38,893 bases of DNA from Moorena sp. SIO3I8 (GCF_010692325.1 NZ_JAAHHW010000063.1:1-38893); one strand, 5' to 3'; counted from the stretch's first letter, positions 1-9,046 are shown. Made by a program: numbers and translations. Notes: generated from the letters alone by a model not told the origin.

Positions 1-133
1 GAGTACTGTACCTGATTCAATCTTCGGTACAACCAAGGAGAATTCTTTGAGTTGCATTTTGCCCTTCGCACCTTGATGACAATTACCAGTTTACATGCTT
101 TTCAAGCTTAACCGAACCGTATTGTCCTCACAC

Positions 134-170
134 TGTTCCCCCTGTTCCCTGTTCCCTGTTCCCTATTTCC
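134..170. repeat. TGTTCCC heptamer array
   Basis: About four copies of TGTTCCC followed by a TATTTCC variant. This is the leftmost member of the CCC-N4 heptamer family seen across the window. I recognise no gene in bases 1-133 on either strand. Confidence 0.8.
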
Positions 171-191
171 TCTTAAACACTTATGCATCAA

Positions 192-226
192 TTGTTAATT
201 GCCAATTAGCAATTGACAATTAACAA
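192..226 (-). terminator. inverted repeat after the caspase-like gene
   Basis: TTGTTAATTG at 192-201 is the exact reverse complement of CAATTAACAA at 217-226, with further AATT symmetry in the loop. It lies 8 bp beyond the stop codon of the leftward gene, where a transcript-ending hairpin is expected. The stem is AT-rich and lacks a clear T-run, so it may be only a dispersed palindrome. Confidence 0.4.
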
Positions 227-233
227 GCTGAAA

Positions 234-2537
234 TTAAACCACCCGATAGAGAAAACTTAGAGTTGCCCAAGTATTGACATCCAAGGCGTAGGAATCAGCA
301 GCTATACTGAGGGAAGAATCTAGGGAATTTGCACTAGCATCATGTATGTCTTGCAACACCGCCTTGGCCACATCCAAGGGGTTAAACAAATCATCAATTG
401 GTGCTCCGATTCCGCGACGAGATGGCACAGCGTCGAGAGCTTTACTGGCCTCAGTGAAGGGAGAGCGACTGCAAATAAGTTGCATTTCCACCATTCCACT
501 AGGACCTGAGACAATCCCACCAACAGAAGCTACGGCTGATGGCAGAGTTAGGGTTTCCCCAGGAGCAATTACAGCATCTTTGATAGATGGAGAGTTTTCT
601 GAAGTCTGTGATGTCTCCAAAAATGGCAGTTCATATAGTGCGATCGCATTGCCACTGGTATTAAACCCTAATAGCAAGAAATAGACCGGTTGGTCACCGT
701 AGTTTTCGATCTGATAATGGAGACGACTCCCTACCGGCAAAATAGGAACACCTGCTTCTGTCAAAGTTTGTGTCAACTCAGCCTGAGATTTAGCTTCACC
801 CTCACCTACCAAATCTACCCGTGAGGAGGAAGCTGTCCGTGATGTTTCGAGTTGCATCACTAGCTTTTGCTCTGGTTCAATCATCTGTAGGGATACTCGA
901 ATACCTAGACCGGAAGACCCATCATTAGCAGTTAGACGCAGCAATTTCGCTGCCAGCAAGGTGTTCAGTTTACCAGCCAATCCCATAGCTGCTGACTTCA
1001 CAGCTACCCCAGCTTCCCCAACTCCATTGGGTATGGGTTCACCGTCAATATAAAAGATTCCATAACCCCCTCCCCCAGCATTTTTGGAAGAGAGTGCTTT
1101 CCCAAACAAGTAATCAGCAGGTTGTTCCCCTGCTTGCACTATCGATGCAGTAGAGATACTAGAAAAGGCACTGGTAGCATCTACTCGCTCAATTCTTTCT
1201 AGGTTCCCATCCAGAGCTACCGTTAGACCAATATTACGGGGTAACACCCGGACGGCTTCTTGCACCAGCTGCCCAACTTGTAGCTGATTGTTATTAGTAC
1301 TAGCACCAATAAATTTTGCCTTAGCAGTCAGACCATCTTTAGAGGTTATTTGTAGTTGAGAGACTCCCGACTTAGCACCAACTAATTTCAATACAGAGTT
1401 GTTGCTATAGTAATCCACAACTGTTGCTGGTAATCCTGCCAACCACAACTGTGCCGTTTGACCATTATCTTCCACGGCAGTGACCACACCATCCGCTCCC
1501 ATGCTAGGGTCAAGGGGCAAATAATAGGTAGGTATTGGCTCAAGACTACTTTGACCCCCTAGCCTGGGCTGTTGTTGTGTACCTGTCAGTTGATTAACCA
1601 TCACACCAGCGTGAGTCAGGCTCACCTGACTTGTGGTTGTTGGTATTGCCTGCCACAGATACTGAGTAAGAGCATAGGTAAATAAGCCAGCACTGAAACC
1701 ATTCCATTTAGCCTCCATGGCCATTTGATTTGGTTCAGCAGCGGTGAGAACCAGACCTGCCATAGGATTCATCGATCCAGGCACAACCGAGACCGATTTC
1801 TGGTTTACCATCCCTTTCCCAGAATCCTGTATCCGCCGCCGCAGTTGCTCTTGAAAAGCCAGTTCGTCCCGACTAGCCTCTTGGGCTGGTGGGTTAGTAC
1901 TAGAGCGTACCTTAATATTTCCTTGGAGGAGGCTATCAGCTACCGTGTGGCTAGTATCGAGTACTGTAGTGACTTGGTCAGTGAAGAGCGATCGCAATAG
2001 CAAAACTAGAGTTTCTTCCAGTAAATCGTTGGCTACCTTAGGTTTTTTTTTGGTCAGGCTCCCATCTACTGGAACCAAGCTATTTTGAAGTGCAACAGAC
2101 GTATCGGTTTGATACCCTTGAGATAGCTTGACCTGGCTACCGAAGCCACTGAAGTGGAAGACTACCACATCACCCGCTTTCGCTTGCTCCGTCAGATGTT
2201 CAATAAAAGCCGTTTCAATATTTTCGCGAGTCGCTTGGTGATCTTTAAGTATCAGTATATCCTTCGGGTTGAAGCCAAACCGATGAATCAATAGTTCTTG
2301 TTGTAGTTCTACATCAGTAACACAGCCATCCAAGACTGTGCTACGAGGATACTTGTTGATACCCACTAGTAGGGCTAACTTTCGCCCAAGGGGTTGTGCT
2401 AATACTTGGAAGTAACGGTCTATTCCAGGAACAGCTAAACCACTATTCCCTAGGAGGGATAGTAATGTTTCACTTACTCCTAATGTTGCCAATCCCAAAC
2501 TAGCTTTTTGCAGAAAAGTCCGGCGATTAAGTCCCAT
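234..2537 (-). CDS. caspase-fold (peptidase C14, orthocaspase-like) protein with lost catalytic dyad
   Basis: A 767-residue protein. The N-terminus has a twin-arginine motif (NRRTFLQK, residues 4-11) and a hydrophobic stretch, so Tat export is likely. Residues about 53-340 resemble a C14 p20 domain (ALLVGINKY, then DVVVFHFSGFGSQ, then VTTVLDTSHT). In active members the two catalytic residues sit in SGHG and D-x-C-H. Here they are Phe132 (SGFG) and Ser196 (DTSH), so protease activity is not expected. Residues about 600-690 (LHYQIENYGDQPVYFLLLGF) resemble DUF4384, which often follows caspase domains in cyanobacteria. The gene is monocistronic, with no clear Shine-Dalgarno sequence and an inverted repeat after the stop. 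A structural, binding or regulatory role is more likely than proteolysis. The family call is fairly sure; the role is unknown. Confidence 0.85.
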   Translation of the reverse strand: MGLNRRTFLQKASLGLATLGVSETLLSLLGNSGLAVPGIDRYFQVLAQPLGRKLALLVGINKYPRSTVLDGCVTDVELQQELLIHRFGFNPKDILILKDHQATRENIETAFIEHLTEQAKAGDVVVFHFSGFGSQVKLSQGYQTDTSVALQNSLVPVDGSLTKKKPKVANDLLEETLVLLLRSLFTDQVTTVLDTSHTVADSLLQGNIKVRSSTNPPAQEASRDELAFQEQLRRRIQDSGKGMVNQKSVSVVPGSMNPMAGLVLTAAEPNQMAMEAKWNGFSAGLFTYALTQYLWQAIPTTTSQVSLTHAGVMVNQLTGTQQQPRLGGQSSLEPIPTYYLPLDPSMGADGVVTAVEDNGQTAQLWLAGLPATVVDYYSNNSVLKLVGAKSGVSQLQITSKDGLTAKAKFIGASTNNNQLQVGQLVQEAVRVLPRNIGLTVALDGNLERIERVDATSAFSSISTASIVQAGEQPADYLFGKALSSKNAGGGGYGIFYIDGEPIPNGVGEAGVAVKSAAMGLAGKLNTLLAAKLLRLTANDGSSGLGIRVSLQMIEPEQKLVMQLETSRTASSSRVDLVGEGEAKSQAELTQTLTEAGVPILPVGSRLHYQIENYGDQPVYFLLLGFNTSGNAIALYELPFLETSQTSENSPSIKDAVIAPGETLTLPSAVASVGGIVSGPSGMVEMQLICSRSPFTEASKALDAVPSRRGIGAPIDDLFNPLDVAKAVLQDIHDASANSLDSSLSIAADSYALDVNTWATLSFLYRVV

Positions 2538-2588
2538 ATCCGCGCTTCAGCTTTCAGATTTCAGCTATCAGCCTACCAGGATTGGCGC

Positions 2589-2611
2589 TCCCACGGCCAC
2601 AAGCCGTGGGA
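2589..2611. repeat. perfect 9-bp hairpin, 5-nt loop
   Basis: TCCCACGGC pairs perfectly with GCCGTGGGA around CACAA. It lies in the 608-bp gap between the caspase-like gene and sat. A second small hairpin, GGCC-GAAA-GGCC, follows near 2691-2702 inside a segment rich in GCG motifs. Both resemble dispersed intergenic hairpins rather than gene parts. Confidence 0.6.
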
Positions 2612-2706
2612 TTCCCAGTTGAGCTAGTTCACTAGTTCACTAGTTAAAGGTTTAACGCGATGGACTTCGTCCCGCTTTGCTGCGAAGCGCGTGGCCGAAA
2701 GGCCAA

Positions 2707-2961
2707 GGTTACAGGTTGAAGGTTATTTGGTTGAAGGTTGAAGGTTGAAGGTTGAAGGTTGAAGGTTATTTGGTTACAGGTTACAGGTTACAGGTTGAAG
2801 GTTATTTGGTTACAGGTTACAGGTTACAGGTTGAAGGTTATGTGGTTACAGGTTACAGGTTACAGGTTACAGGTTGAAGGTTATTTGGTTACAGGTTACA
2901 GGTTACAGATTGAAGGTTATAGGTTTAAGGTTATAGGTTTAAGGTTACAGGTTTAAGGTTT
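2707..2961. repeat. GGTTGAA / GGTTACA heptamer array
   Basis: About 255 bp of tandem 7-mers on the + strand, mainly GGTTACA and GGTTGAA, with interspersed GGTTATTT and GGTTTAA variants. The phase is 7 bp, as in the short tandemly repeated repetitive (STRR) sequences known from filamentous cyanobacteria. Open frames read through it are low-complexity and I do not consider them genes. Confidence 0.9.
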
Positions 2962-2966
2962 GGAAT

Positions 2967-3150
2967 ATAACCAAATAACCAAATAACCAAATAACCAAAT
3001 AACCGCCTCACCTCCAACCTTCAACGGTCTAACCTCCAACCTTCAACGGTCTAACCTCCAACCTTCAACAGTCTAACCTTCAACCTTCAACGGTCTAACC
3101 TTCAAAGGTCTAACCTTCAACGGTCTAACCTTCAACCTTCAACCTTCAAC
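2967..3150. repeat. AACCAAAT octamers then AACCTTCAA-type array running into the sat stop
   Basis: About five copies of an 8-mer (AATAACCA register) lead into repeated AACCTTCAACGGTCT units. The TTCAACC units are the reverse complement of GGTTGAA in the array to the left, so the two arrays could pair over a long distance. The array reaches base 3150 and contains the TGA stop of sat at 3146-3148. Confidence 0.9.
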
Positions 3151-4333
3151 TCCTCTCGTGCATTGCCTTAGCCAGTTCTGCTGCCACTTCAGGTCGGGAA
3201 AATTCCGGTGGTGGTAATTCTCCCTCACGCAGCATTTTCCGTACCTTAGTACCGGATAAATGAATCCTCTGCTCCGGTGTACTTGGACTAGTCTTGGCGG
3301 TAGCCATACCTTGGGTGCGAGTGCAGTAGAAGGCGTGCTCAAACTTCATCGGCATGATCCCCAACTCACCTGGCTCAAACTCACCAAAAATGTGTTGGGC
3401 ATCATAGGTGCCGTAATAGTCTCCCACACCAGCGTGGTCTCGTCCTACAATGAAATGGGTACAGCCATAATTCTTCCGTACCAAAGCATGGAAAATGGCT
3501 TCTCTTGGGCCTGCATAACGCATGGCAGCAGGGTTAATTGCCAGAATCACGCGGTCATTGGGAAAATAATTCTCCAACATGATTTCATAGCAACGCATGC
3601 GCACATCGGCTGGGATGTCGTCGCTTTTAGTAGCACCCACTAAGGGATGAAGGAATAGACCGTCTACGGTTTCTAGAGCACATTTGATGATATATTCATG
3701 AGCCCGATGAATGGGATTACGGGTTTGGAAACCTACCACTGTTTTCCAACCCCGTTCCGAGAACATGGCTCTCGATTTTTCTGGATCGATTTGGTAGGAG
3801 GGAAACTGGGGATGGGGTAACCGTTCCAGTAACCATACTGAACCAGCTAAATTAATCTCTCCCTGGTCATACACGACTTTCACACCAGGATGCTTGTCTT
3901 CATCAGTGCGGTAAACTTGCACCGCTTCATGGGTTTTGTCGTAAGAATATTTTTCTGTCAGTTCTAATACACCAATAAACCGACCACTGGTATCATCCAA
4001 ACGGACTAACCCCCCCTCTTGCAGAGGGGCAGCTACTTCAGAGGTAACCGAGAGGGTGATCGGAACTGACCACGGTAGGTTATTGGCTAGACGCATCCGG
4101 TCTACCACTGATTCGTAGTCTTCTTTGGCCATGAAGCCAGTCAGGGGACTAAAGCCACCGATAGCAATCATTTCAAGGTCGCTGACAGCCCGTTTATCCA
4201 GTGTGACTCTGGGCAGAAATTCAGCTTTATCCAAAAATTCCTGCCGTTGTTCAGGTGTAGCGACACGGTTGACCAGTTGACCACCGTGAGCTGGGATAGT
4301 TTGTGAAGGATGGCTTAACACCGGGCTTTGCAT
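3146..4333 (-). CDS. sat: sulfate adenylyltransferase (ATP sulfurylase)
   Basis: A 395-residue protein of normal length for the bacterial homo-oligomeric family. It makes adenosine 5'-phosphosulfate from sulfate and ATP, the first step of assimilatory sulfate activation in the cytoplasm. The ATP/sulfate-binding motif [10 protein letters not shown] is at residues 203-212, and GRDHAG is near residue 298. It lies downstream of cysC on the same strand with a 125-bp gap, consistent with cotranscription. The gap holds a tandem 12-mer. The stop codon falls inside the downstream heptamer array, so the last residues (MHERS) border repeat DNA; the body of the protein looks intact. Confidence 0.97.
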   Translation of the reverse strand: MQSPVLSHPSQTIPAHGGQLVNRVATPEQRQEFLDKAEFLPRVTLDKRAVSDLEMIAIGGFSPLTGFMAKEDYESVVDRMRLANNLPWSVPITLSVTSEVAAPLQEGGLVRLDDTSGRFIGVLELTEKYSYDKTHEAVQVYRTDEDKHPGVKVVYDQGEINLAGSVWLLERLPHPQFPSYQIDPEKSRAMFSERGWKTVVGFQTRNPIHRAHEYIIKCALETVDGLFLHPLVGATKSDDIPADVRMRCYEIMLENYFPNDRVILAINPAAMRYAGPREAIFHALVRKNYGCTHFIVGRDHAGVGDYYGTYDAQHIFGEFEPGELGIMPMKFEHAFYCTRTQGMATAKTSPSTPEQRIHLSGTKVRKMLREGELPPPEFSRPEVAAELAKAMHERS

Positions 4334-4360
4334 ACTCTAGGAATAATAATTAGGTTCTAC

Positions 4361-4396
4361 AATTGTCTCAAGAATTGTCTCAAGAATTGTCTCAAG
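4361..4396. repeat. three tandem 12-mers in the cysC-sat gap
   Basis: AATTGTCTCAAG occurs three times head to tail with no mismatches. It lies 28 bp upstream of the sat start codon and would be in the cysC-sat mRNA or in a sat-specific leader. It could be a binding site array or replication slippage. Confidence 0.8.
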
Positions 4397-4458
4397 ATAC
4401 GACTCCCACTCCAAAGCGTGTACGTGGAGTCCTTTAGTTAAGGTATAAAGATTCTGCT

Positions 4459-4995
4459 TCAAGTACTAGAAATATAATTTAACTCTTCCAGCTTTTTCAG
4501 AACTTTGTCCACACTTTCTGATAATTCTTCTTGGTCAGTGCGACATTCTACCTCCGGATTTAATGGTGGCTCATAGGGGTCATCAATACCAGTAAAATTC
4601 TTAATTTCTCCATCACGAGCTCGTTTGTAAAGTCCTTTGACATCTCGGCCTTCGCAAACTTTTAGGGGAGCATTAACATAAACTTCTACAAAGTCACCAA
4701 TCCTTTGCCTGACCTCCTCTCGAATTTCACGGTAAGGAGAGATAGCGGATACCAATACAATAACTCCATTGCGGGTTAAAAGATGGGCAACAAAGCCAAT
4801 GCGGCGAATGTTTTCATCCCGGTCTTCTTTACTAAATCCGAGTCCTTTGGTTAAGTTCTGACGGACGATATCCCCATCCAAGACTTCGGGCTTACATCCT
4901 TTGGCGTTTAGTTTTTCTTCTAATGCCTTAGTAATAGTGGTCTTTCCAGCACCACTAAGACCAGTTAACCATACTGTAACACCACGATGTTCCAT
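4459..4995 (-). CDS. cysC: adenylyl-sulfate kinase
   Basis: A 178-residue protein, the standard single-domain length. It phosphorylates adenosine 5'-phosphosulfate to PAPS, using the product of sat next door. The P-loop GLSGAGKTT starts at residue 12. FVEVYVNAPLKVCEGRDVKG and LYKRARDGEI followed by FTGIDDPYEPP are typical of the APS-binding part of CysC. The start codon is supported by an AGGAGGT Shine-Dalgarno at 5007-5013 (minus strand). Gene order cysC-sat on one strand suggests an operon for sulfate activation. Confidence 0.97.
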   Translation of the reverse strand: MEHRGVTVWLTGLSGAGKTTITKALEEKLNAKGCKPEVLDGDIVRQNLTKGLGFSKEDRDENIRRIGFVAHLLTRNGVIVLVSAISPYREIREEVRQRIGDFVEVYVNAPLKVCEGRDVKGLYKRARDGEIKNFTGIDDPYEPPLNPEVECRTDQEELSESVDKVLKKLEELNYISST

Positions 4996-5307
4996 TAAAT
5001 TTATTTACCTCCTAGATTTTTTGTTGACATGAGTTGGATTTGGTGTGGATCGGGTATTGGTATTTCAGCTGAACACCAAACTCAACCTCGTAAGTCCTAT
5101 GGCCTTTAGTCTCGGCTCATTTATAACAGATGCTTCCCTTCCGTAGCATGCTTTTGAGATACCCCAACTTAACGTAGTAGAACGAGTCGGATTGCCCTCG
5201 AATTATTTTCTGTCACATCCCCCCTATAGTGGCTTACCCTAATGGCAATTTAATGGGTATTTTTGCCCTTTTTCAATGCTAACCTTCTGAAAGTCTCAGC
5301 AACCAGA
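4996..5307. other. 312-bp gap upstream of cysC, with leader inverted repeat
   Basis: The notable element is an imperfect inverted repeat, 5033-5046 with 5073-5086 (12 of 14 pairs; arms GTTGGATTTGGTGT and ACACCAAACTCAAC), 20 bp upstream of the cysC Shine-Dalgarno. It could be a leader structure or an operator of the sulfate genes. The rest should hold the cysC promoter and the end of purE. I see no gene, tRNA or known riboswitch. Confidence 0.5.
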
Positions 5308-5835
5308 TTAACTCATCTGCCCTAAGTATTGCTGATAACCTAACTCATCCAGCAATGCTTGCTTTTCCATCACTGATTGGGCTAAATTCTGGCGATACTG
5401 CTGCACTCTCTCTAGTAATTCCGGCTGATGAGTCCCCAAAATCTGCACTGCTAACAACCCTGCATTCTTGGCATTACCAATTGCTACAGTAGCGACGGGA
5501 ATTCCCCCAGGCATTTGAACAATTGAGTATAGGGAATCGATACCCTGCAAGTGACGACTAGACACTGGAACCCCAATTACAGGCAAGGGTGTTAGGGCCG
5601 CTACCATCCCAGGCAGATGAGCCGCCCCCCCAGCACCAGCGATAATAACTTTGAGTCCACGCTTGTGAGCGTTTTGGGCATAATTTACCATCCGTTCAGG
5701 GGTGCGGTGGGCGGAGACAATCGCCACTTCCGAAGGAACACCGAAGTCTTCACATACTGCGATCGCATTTTGCATGGTGGGCAAATCGGAATCGCTGCCC
5801 ATAATAATCCCAATTAACGGTTGGTTATTGGTCAT
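5308..5835 (-). CDS. purE: 5-(carboxyamino)imidazole ribonucleotide mutase
   Basis: A 175-residue class I PurE that moves the carboxyl group of N5-CAIR to make CAIR in de novo purine synthesis. Diagnostic motifs are MGSDSD (residues 12-17), the catalytic SAHRTPERM (41-49, His43) and [10 protein letters not shown]. No PurK partner is in the window. It is divergent from nagA with only 46 bp between start codons, so the two genes share a compact promoter region. Confidence 0.97.
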   Translation of the reverse strand: MTNNQPLIGIIMGSDSDLPTMQNAIAVCEDFGVPSEVAIVSAHRTPERMVNYAQNAHKRGLKVIIAGAGGAAHLPGMVAALTPLPVIGVPVSSRHLQGIDSLYSIVQMPGGIPVATVAIGNAKNAGLLAVQILGTHQPELLERVQQYRQNLAQSVMEKQALLDELGYQQYLGQMS

Positions 5836-5881
5836 GGATCATGTTTGATGGTAGATGAATTAGACTTCGCCACATTCCCTA

Positions 5882-7090
5882 ATGACTCTAGATATTATCA
5901 ATGCTCGTGTCCCTAGTTACCACGGTTTACAGAATATTCACATTAATGCTCATGGAATTATTGACGCGATCGCACCCAACCCAGAAACTCTTCCTAAGCT
6001 AGAAACTCTTCCTAACCCGGCTATCCTTGACGTTGCTGGGGATTGGGTCTCCCTAGGGGGTGTGGATTTGCAGATTAATGGGGGGCTAGGCTTAGCCTTC
6101 ACCGATGTGGATTTTCACCACATCCCTTTACTCCAGGATATTTGTCAATTCCTTTGGCATCAGGGTGTCGATCACTTTTTACCCACTCTGGTGACTACTT
6201 CTGTAGAGAAGATTCAGCGATCGCTTTCTGTCTTTGCTAAATTTATCCCTTCCCAACCTTACCAGACCCCAAGCGCCCGCATCTTGGGTGTCCATCTAGA
6301 AGGGCCTTTTCTCAATCCCCAAAAACGGGGAGCTCATCCTCTTGAGTATCTATTACCACTTACTCTTGAAAATGTCAAGGAAGTTTTGGGATACTATGGT
6401 AATCTGGTTAAACTAATTACCATAGCGCCAGAGTTAGATAGCATTGGTGAGGTGATTCCGTATTTGCGATCGCGCAACATAATCGTTAGTCTTGGTCACT
6501 CCCAAGCTACAGCAGAGCAAGCCCAAAGCGCCTTTGAACATGGGGCATCCATGGTAACCCATGCTTTTAATGCCATGCCAGGACTCCATCACCGCAAACC
6601 AGGATTACTCGGAGCTGCCCTAGTTACTCCCGGTGTCCAGTGTGGACTAATTGCCGATGGTCAGCACGTTTGTTCCACCATGATCCAATTGCTGCTCCGT
6701 GCTGGGGGTTATGAACAAGGGATTTTTCTAGTTAGCGATGCCCTAGCACCAATAGGATTACCCGATGGCGTCTATCCCTGGGACACCCGCCAGATAGAGG
6801 TCAAAAATGGGACAGCACGGCTACCAGATGGGACATTATCTGGGACAACCTTGCCATTATTGGTAGGGGTAGAGAATTTAGTCCAGTGGGGGATTTGTAG
6901 CATTGAGAATGGCATTGCCCTCGCAACGGTTTCCCCTCGCCAAGCCATCGGTTTACCAACCCTCAACATTGGTCAACCAGCTCAGTTATTACGCTGGCAT
7001 CTCGATGAGGAAACATCAAAGCTGAGTTGGCAGCGTTTGTCAGATTATAGGAGTTCTCAATTGGTTGGGGTACAAAGTCCAGGGTTTTAG
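5882..7090 (+). CDS. nagA: N-acetylglucosamine-6-phosphate deacetylase
   Basis: A 402-residue amidohydrolase. It removes the acetyl group from GlcNAc-6-phosphate during amino-sugar and cell-wall recycling. Motifs in order: HLEGPFLNPQKRGAH (metal-binding Glu), SLGHSQATAEQA, VTHAFNAMPGLHHRKPG, GLIADGQHV and VSDALAPIG with the catalytic Asp. The length is normal. It is divergent from purE and no nagB or other amino-sugar gene is adjacent. The stop codon is followed at once by GGGAGCA repeats. Confidence 0.95.
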   Translation: MTLDIINARVPSYHGLQNIHINAHGIIDAIAPNPETLPKLETLPNPAILDVAGDWVSLGGVDLQINGGLGLAFTDVDFHHIPLLQDICQFLWHQGVDHFLPTLVTTSVEKIQRSLSVFAKFIPSQPYQTPSARILGVHLEGPFLNPQKRGAHPLEYLLPLTLENVKEVLGYYGNLVKLITIAPELDSIGEVIPYLRSRNIIVSLGHSQATAEQAQSAFEHGASMVTHAFNAMPGLHHRKPGLLGAALVTPGVQCGLIADGQHVCSTMIQLLLRAGGYEQGIFLVSDALAPIGLPDGVYPWDTRQIEVKNGTARLPDGTLSGTTLPLLVGVENLVQWGICSIENGIALATVSPRQAIGLPTLNIGQPAQLLRWHLDEETSKLSWQRLSDYRSSQLVGVQSPGF

Positions 7091-7342
7091 GGAGCAGGGA
7101 GCAGGGAGCAGGGAGCAGGGAAGAAAATTTAAATGTACCTTACGCTTACTACGAAACTCTATAGACTTCTCCGAGAAGTCGGGAATAGGGGGAAGAGTGT
7201 GTTAGACAGGGTAAGCGTGGTAAGCCTGGTAAACGTAGTAGATTTTTAGTAAGGGTAATCATAGAGTTAATCATACTCATGAGATACAGTCAATTTTCTT
7301 ACCCCTACTCCCTACTCCCTACTCCCTACTCCCTACTCCCTA
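7088..7342. repeat. repeat-rich gap upstream of psaE (GGGAGCA and CTACTCC arrays)
   Basis: In order: four to five GGGAGCA heptamers (7088-7122), a perfect 7-bp hairpin GACTTCT-CCG-AGAAGTC (7164-7180), three imperfect 9-mers of the GGTAAGCGT type (7210-7236), and five or more CTACTCC heptamers (about 7301-7342). The remaining ~90 bp to psaE should contain its promoter. I see no gene here. Confidence 0.75.
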
Positions 7343-7434
7343 GAGGTAAATTAATAAAACTTAAACAATTAAGTCAACGGAGAAGCCTAATTGAGTAGTA
7401 CGCTGTAGAACTAGAGCGTAAGGTAAATTTTTTT

Positions 7435-7650
7435 ATGGCAGAACTAAAACGTGGTGCAAAAGTTCGGATTAAAAGAAAAGAATCCTACTGGTATAACGAT
7501 GTGGGAACTGTGGCTAGTATAGACAAGAGTGGTATCAAATACCCAGTGATTGTCCGCTTTGATAAGGTCAACTATACTGGCTACAGCGGTAGCCCCTCTG
7601 GGGTTAACACCAATAACTATGCACCGACTGAACTGGAAGTAGTTGGTTAA
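7435..7650 (+). CDS. psaE: photosystem I reaction centre subunit IV (PsaE)
   Basis: A 71-residue protein, the family's normal size. It is a stromal-side extrinsic photosystem I subunit with an SH3-like fold that helps dock ferredoxin/flavodoxin and stabilise Psa[21 protein letters not shown] at the N-terminus and [17 protein letters not shown] near the middle are the family's hallmark segments. The ATG follows a TAAGGT sequence about 10 nt upstream. A hairpin follows the stop, so the gene is probably transcribed alone, as is usual for psaE. Confidence 0.98.
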   Translation: MAELKRGAKVRIKRKESYWYNDVGTVASIDKSGIKYPVIVRFDKVNYTGYSGSPSGVNTNNYAPTELEVVG

Positions 7651-7656
7651 CCTAGC

Positions 7657-7687
7657 CAGACTCAGGAATTTGAGTTCCTGGTGTCTG
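7657..7687 (+). terminator. hairpin after psaE
   Basis: CAGAC-CAGGAA pairs with TTCCTG-GTCTG around TTTGAG with one or two bulged bases, starting 7 bp after the psaE stop. There is no T-run after it, so it may protect the 3' end or act as an imperfect terminator. Confidence 0.5.
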
Positions 7688-7743
7688 TAGAGTGCTAAGT
7701 TAACACGCTTGCACTCACCATTGATTAACTAAAGCACTCAATC

Positions 7744-8592
7744 GTGCCGGAACTACCAGAAGTTGAAACAATTCGCCTGGGTCTAAATCAAGTGACTACA
7801 GGCCAAGAAATCCAGGGTGGAGAGGTGTTACTATCGCGCACCATCGCCCACCCTATTTCTCCGAAAGATTTTTTAGCCCAACTCAAAACTGTCACCATTA
7901 GTGATTGGTATCGACGGGGCAAATACCTACTCGCTAAACTAAGCAAGTCAGACAGTGATCAGGCCGGTTGGTTAGGTGTTCACCTCCGGATGACTGGTCA
8001 ACTGCTATGGCTAAGTCAAGACCAGCCTCACCCAAAACACACGCGAGTGCGATTGTTTTTCCCAAACAACCAGGAGTTAAGGTTTATCGACCAGCGCACC
8101 TTTGGTCGAATGTGGTGGATTCCGCCATCCCAATTACCAGAAACTATTATCACTGGTCTAAAGCAACTCGGACCAGAACCGTTTTCCCAGGAATTTTCTA
8201 CAGATTACCTAGTTAGTAAGCTCCATCACCGCCAGCGTGCGATTAAAACAGCCTTGCTCGATCAATCCCTGGTAGCAGGAATAGGTAATATCTATGCCGA
8301 TGAAGCATTATTCTTGAGTGGTATTCGACCAGAAACCCTTTGTAAAGATTTGGGGTTAGAGCAGATCGAAAAGCTGAGCATCGCGATTATCCAAGTATTG
8401 GAAAAAGCGATTGAGTCTGGTGGTACCACGTTTAGTGATTTTATCAACGTCCAGGGAGTCAATGGCAACTATAAGGGGATTGCCTGGGTTTATGGTCGCA
8501 CCGGAGAACCCTGTCGTATCTGTAGCACCCCCATCCAGCGAACCAAGTTAGTCGGTCGCTCAGCTCACTTTTGTCCGAACTGTCAGCGTTGA
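7744..8592 (+). CDS. mutM: formamidopyrimidine-DNA glycosylase (Fpg)
   Basis: A 282-residue bifunctional glycosylase/AP lyase that removes 8-oxoguanine and formamidopyrimidines from DNA. The mature N-terminus PELPEVETIR provides the catalytic proline and Glu. RRGKYLL holds the conserved Lys, and a C-terminal zinc finger (C-x2-C-x16-C-x2-C, residues about 257-280, with SAHFCPNCQR) completes the family signature. The start is GTG, fixed by the requirement for Pro at position 2. It lies between psaE and ndhO in the same direction. Oxidative base repair suits a photosynthetic cell. Confidence 0.97.
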   Translation: MPELPEVETIRLGLNQVTTGQEIQGGEVLLSRTIAHPISPKDFLAQLKTVTISDWYRRGKYLLAKLSKSDSDQAGWLGVHLRMTGQLLWLSQDQPHPKHTRVRLFFPNNQELRFIDQRTFGRMWWIPPSQLPETIITGLKQLGPEPFSQEFSTDYLVSKLHHRQRAIKTALLDQSLVAGIGNIYADEALFLSGIRPETLCKDLGLEQIEKLSIAIIQVLEKAIESGGTTFSDFINVQGVNGNYKGIAWVYGRTGEPCRICSTPIQRTKLVGRSAHFCPNCQR

Positions 8593-8594
8593 TA

Positions 8595-8789
8595 AGTGTG
8601 GGAAGTGTGGGAAGTGTGGGGAGATGGGGAGATTTCTATTAAGGGTAATTATCGGTTCTCATGGTAATAAGGTAAACAAGATTTTTTACCGACTCCCGAC
8701 TCCCAATTCCCGATTCCCGATTCCCGATTCCCAATTCCCTGTTCCCGATTCCCGATTCCCGATTCCCGATTCCCGATTTCTCATTCCCC
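8595..8789. repeat. TGTGGGAAG nonamers, then a long GATTCCC heptamer array
   Basis: Three or four GTGTGGGAA-type 9-mers and GGGGAGAT occur at about 8595-8632. GATTCCC/GACTCCC/AATTCCC heptamers run from about 8688 to 8785. The array ends about 40 bp before the ndhO start, leaving little room for an ordinary promoter between array and gene. Confidence 0.85.
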
Positions 8790-8824
8790 CGATAGAATAG
8801 AAGAGGAAAGACAAAAGAGATTTT

Positions 8825-9046
8825 ATGGCTGGGAAAATTAAAAAGGGAGTATTGGTTCGGGCTATCCAAGCCCAGTTAGAGGGTAGCCTGGAAGCAAAAG
8901 CAAGTGACCCCCGCTTTTCCTCTTATCTGTTTGAAACCGATGGGGAAATTGTTGATATTAAGGGGGATTATGCCCTGGTCAAATTTGGTCGGGTACCTAC
9001 CCCCAACATTTGGTTACGTATTGACCAGTTGGAAATCTCGTCTTAA
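8825..9046 (+). CDS. ndhO: NAD(P)H-quinone oxidoreductase subunit O
   Basis: A 73-residue oxygenic-photosynthesis-specific subunit of the thylakoid NDH-1 complex, which runs cyclic electron flow and respiration. The segments [19 protein letters not shown] and the C-terminal [17 protein letters not shown] match NdhO over its whole length. It is transcribed in the same direction as mutM and mdh. The 5' region is a heptamer array. Confidence 0.95.
   Translation: MAGKIKKGVLVRAIQAQLEGSLEAKASDPRFSSYLFETDGEIVDIKGDYALVKFGRVPTPNIWLRIDQLEISS

Noticed and set aside
2759-2956. 65-codon open frame in the GGTTACA array
   Set aside because: It is a translation of tandem heptamers, with no start signal and low-complexity protein.
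2707-3150. CRISPR array
   Set aside because: Units are 7-22 bp and contiguous, with no unique spacers and no cas genes in the window.
4996-5307. 6S-type or other known RNA gene beside purE
   Set aside because: I looked for a long bulged hairpin and known motifs and saw none I could support.
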